Shown here one piece after another: positions 7,358 through 8,833 of a DNA stretch of 8,833 bases; position 1 is the stretch's first letter; every line of letters begins with the position of its first letter. The position numbers were made by a program, and so were the translations under genes. The notes under the pieces are model-generated. The model did no database searches and was not told the DNA's origin. It worked only from the letters and a program-made list of their open reading frames with translations. Source of the stretch: Acidaminococcales bacterium (GTDB taxonomy: Bacteria; Bacillota; Negativicutes; Acidaminococcales; JAISLQ01); the NCBI GenBank assembly GCA_031275255.1, contig JAISPA010000204.1:1-8833 (forward strand). The letters are read 5' to 3'.

Positions 7358-8833
7358 TGGACAGATTTACGGCCCGCGCCCGCCGCGTGTTGGCGCTGGC
7401 CAGGCAGGAATCGGCCAATTTCAAGCATGACTATATCGGTACGGAGCATCTTTTGCTGGCCTTGTTTTTTGACGGCGCCAGCTTGTCGGCGCAGTTCCTG
7501 CGCGGGCTGGGGGTAAGCGAAAACGACTTGCGCCGCCGCGTGGCGCAGCTGTTTCCCGCGCAGTCCGTAACCATGGGCGAGGCGGCTTACGACCCGAGAG
7601 CCAAACACGCGATCGAAACGGCGGTTGCGGAAGCGTCCGGTATGAACAGGGATTACGTGGGCACAGAACATATACTTTTGGGGCTTTTGGCGGACGGGGA
7701 AAGCCACGCCGCGCAAGTCCTGCTAAGCTTGGGCGTAGACATTGAGGCGGCGCGCCGGAGCATATATGACGCGCTCGGCGTATCAGCGCGGGACGAGCAG
7801 CCGCCGCGGGCGAGAGGTGAACGTGCGGACGGCGCAAAGACTTTTGACCTGGAGAAATTAAAAGATTTCGGCCGCAATCTTAACGAATTGGCCAAAGCCG
7901 GGAAAATCGACCCGGTGATCGGCCGGCAAAAGGAAATAGAAAGGATAATCCAGATACTTTGCCGCCGGACAAAGAACAACCCGGTATTGATCGGTGAGCC
8001 GGGCGTCGGAAAGACGGCGATCGCCGAAGGGCTGGCGCAGCGCATCATCGAAAACCAGGTGCCGGAACTGCTGCGCAGCAAACAGGTTTTCTCGCTGGAA
8101 ATGGGCGCTTTGGTCGCTGGTACGAAATATCGCGGCGAATTTGAGGAGCGGCTGAAAACCCTTATCGAAACGATCCAGCAAAACAAAAACATCATTCTTT
8201 TTATCGACGAGATGCACACCCTGATCGGCGCGGGCGCGGCCGAAGGGGCCGTGGACGCGGCGAATATTTTAAAGCCCGCCCTCTCGCGCGGCGAAATACA
8301 GGCGATCGGCGCGACCACGCCTGACGAATATAAAAAGCATGTGGAAAAAGACGCCGCCCTGGAACGCCGTTTCCAGCCCGTGTCGGTGAGCGTGCCCAAC
8401 CTGGAGGATTCGCTGGCTATCCTGAAAGGGCTGCGCGACCGCTATGAGTCCTTCCACAAGGCGCGCATTACCGACGAGGCGCTCGTCGCGGCGGTCAGGC
8501 TTTCTGACCGCTATATAAACGACCGCAACCTGCCCGACAAGGCGATCGACCTTATGGACGAGGCGTGTTCGCGGGTGCGGCTAAGGGCCTTTTCCCTGCC
8601 GGACGCCCTTAAAGAGCTTGAAGAGACAATCGCGCAGCTCAAGGCCGACAAAGAGGCGGCGATCGCCGGGCAGGATTTTGAGCGCGCCGCCAACCTGCGG
8701 GACGAGGAAAAAGAATTAACCGCCAAATTGCATAAACAGCAAATAGAATGGAAAAACGGGCAAGCCAGCAACGTGGTCGTTGTCGATAACGACATTGCCG
8801 AAGTGGTGTCTTCCTGGACGGGCATACCGGCCA
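7354..8833 (+). CDS. clpC: ClpC, AAA+ unfoldase of the ClpCP protease, N-terminal part
   Basis: ClpC is a ring-forming ATPase that unfolds substrates, notably phospho-arginine-marked proteins and CtsR, and threads them into ClpP. The frame stays open from 7354 to the right edge (493 codons seen of an expected 810 or so); the second ATPase domain is outside. The N domain has two repeats, with IGTEHLLLAL (28-37) and VGTEHILLGL (102-111). Their glutamates E31 and E105 correspond to the phospho-arginine-binding E32 and E106 of Bacillus ClpC. The first AAA+ domain has Walker A GEPGVGKT (214-221), Walker B ILFIDE (281-286), IGATTPDEY (318-326) and the arginine-finger region LERRF (336-340). The coiled-coil middle domain begins near 418 and holds QDFERAANLRDEEKEL (440-455), including F442 in the contact region. 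GGAGG at 7339-7343 lies 10 bases before the first ATG; the adjacent ATG at 7357 is an alternative. The start overlaps the mcsB stop by four bases, so it is the operon's fourth gene. Confidence 0.97.
   Translation, partial: MMDRFTARARRVLALARQESANFKHDYIGTEHLLLALFFDGASLSAQFLRGLGVSENDLRRRVAQLFPAQSVTMGEAAYDPRAKHAIETAVAEASGMNRDYVGTEHILLGLLADGESHAAQVLLSLGVDIEAARRSIYDALGVSARDEQPPRARGERADGAKTFDLEKLKDFGRNLNELAKAGKIDPVIGRQKEIERIIQILCRRTKNNPVLIGEPGVGKTAIAEGLAQRIIENQVPELLRSKQVFSLEMGALVAGTKYRGEFEERLKTLIETIQQNKNIILFIDEMHTLIGAGAAEGAVDAANILKPALSRGEIQAIGATTPDEYKKHVEKDAALERRFQPVSVSVPNLEDSLAILKGLRDRYESFHKARITDEALVAAVRLSDRYINDRNLPDKAIDLMDEACSRVRLRAFSLPDALKELEETIAQLKADKEAAIAGQDFERAANLRDEEKELTAKLHKQQIEWKNGQASNVVVVDNDIAEVVSSWTGIPA

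Noticed and set aside
7653..8399. A 248-codon open frame on the minus strand opposite clpC
   Set aside because: It is antisense to the ClpC N and first AAA+ domains, whose plus-strand frame is full of family motifs. The antisense translation is Ser/Arg-rich and unconvincing.

Overview
The window is ordinary core genome of a Gram-positive-type bacterium (Bacillota). It holds two divergent operons around a roughly 365-base intergenic region. The best taxonomic clue is the complete gene order ctsR-mcsA-mcsB-clpC, which is characteristic of Bacillota. The fairly high GC of the genes, with AT-rich promoters, would fit Negativicutes or GC-richer Clostridia, but that finer placement is a low-confidence guess.

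Left arm, minus strand (1-4952): the NADPH-type glutamate synthase (GOGAT) operon. gltB encodes the large subunit and is complete at 1524 codons, with a predicted 18-residue propeptide in front of the catalytic cysteine. It overlaps the start of gltD (small subunit) by 8 bases, and gltD runs off the left edge after 128 codons. Together the two subunits make glutamate from glutamine and 2-oxoglutarate.

Middle (4953-5317): a divergent control region with no convincing gene. It carries two near-ideal housekeeping promoters facing outward, both reading TTGCAA-17-TATAAT. The ctsR-side promoter has its whole 17-base spacer made of GTCAAA-type direct repeats, very probably the CtsR operator. Between the promoters lies a GC-rich island dense in short inverted repeats (about 5071-5181), and a TGTATACA palindrome abuts the gltB -35 box.

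Right arm, plus strand (5318-8833): the class III heat-shock operon, with all four genes overlapping at their junctions. CtsR is the repressor, McsA the zinc-finger activator, and McsB the protein-arginine kinase that marks proteins for degradation. ClpC is the AAA+ unfoldase that recognises phospho-arginine and feeds ClpP; it runs off the right edge at about residue 493, after the first ATPase domain and middle domain. The operon is expected to be autoregulated: CtsR shuts it off, and stress with McsA/McsB/ClpC activity relieves repression.

I see no RNA gene, mobile element, CRISPR array or clearly undescribed system. The points worth a second look are the 8-base period of the putative CtsR operator (the described box has a 10-base period), the hairpin-rich island, and a few substitutions at regulatory residues of CtsR, McsB and McsA.
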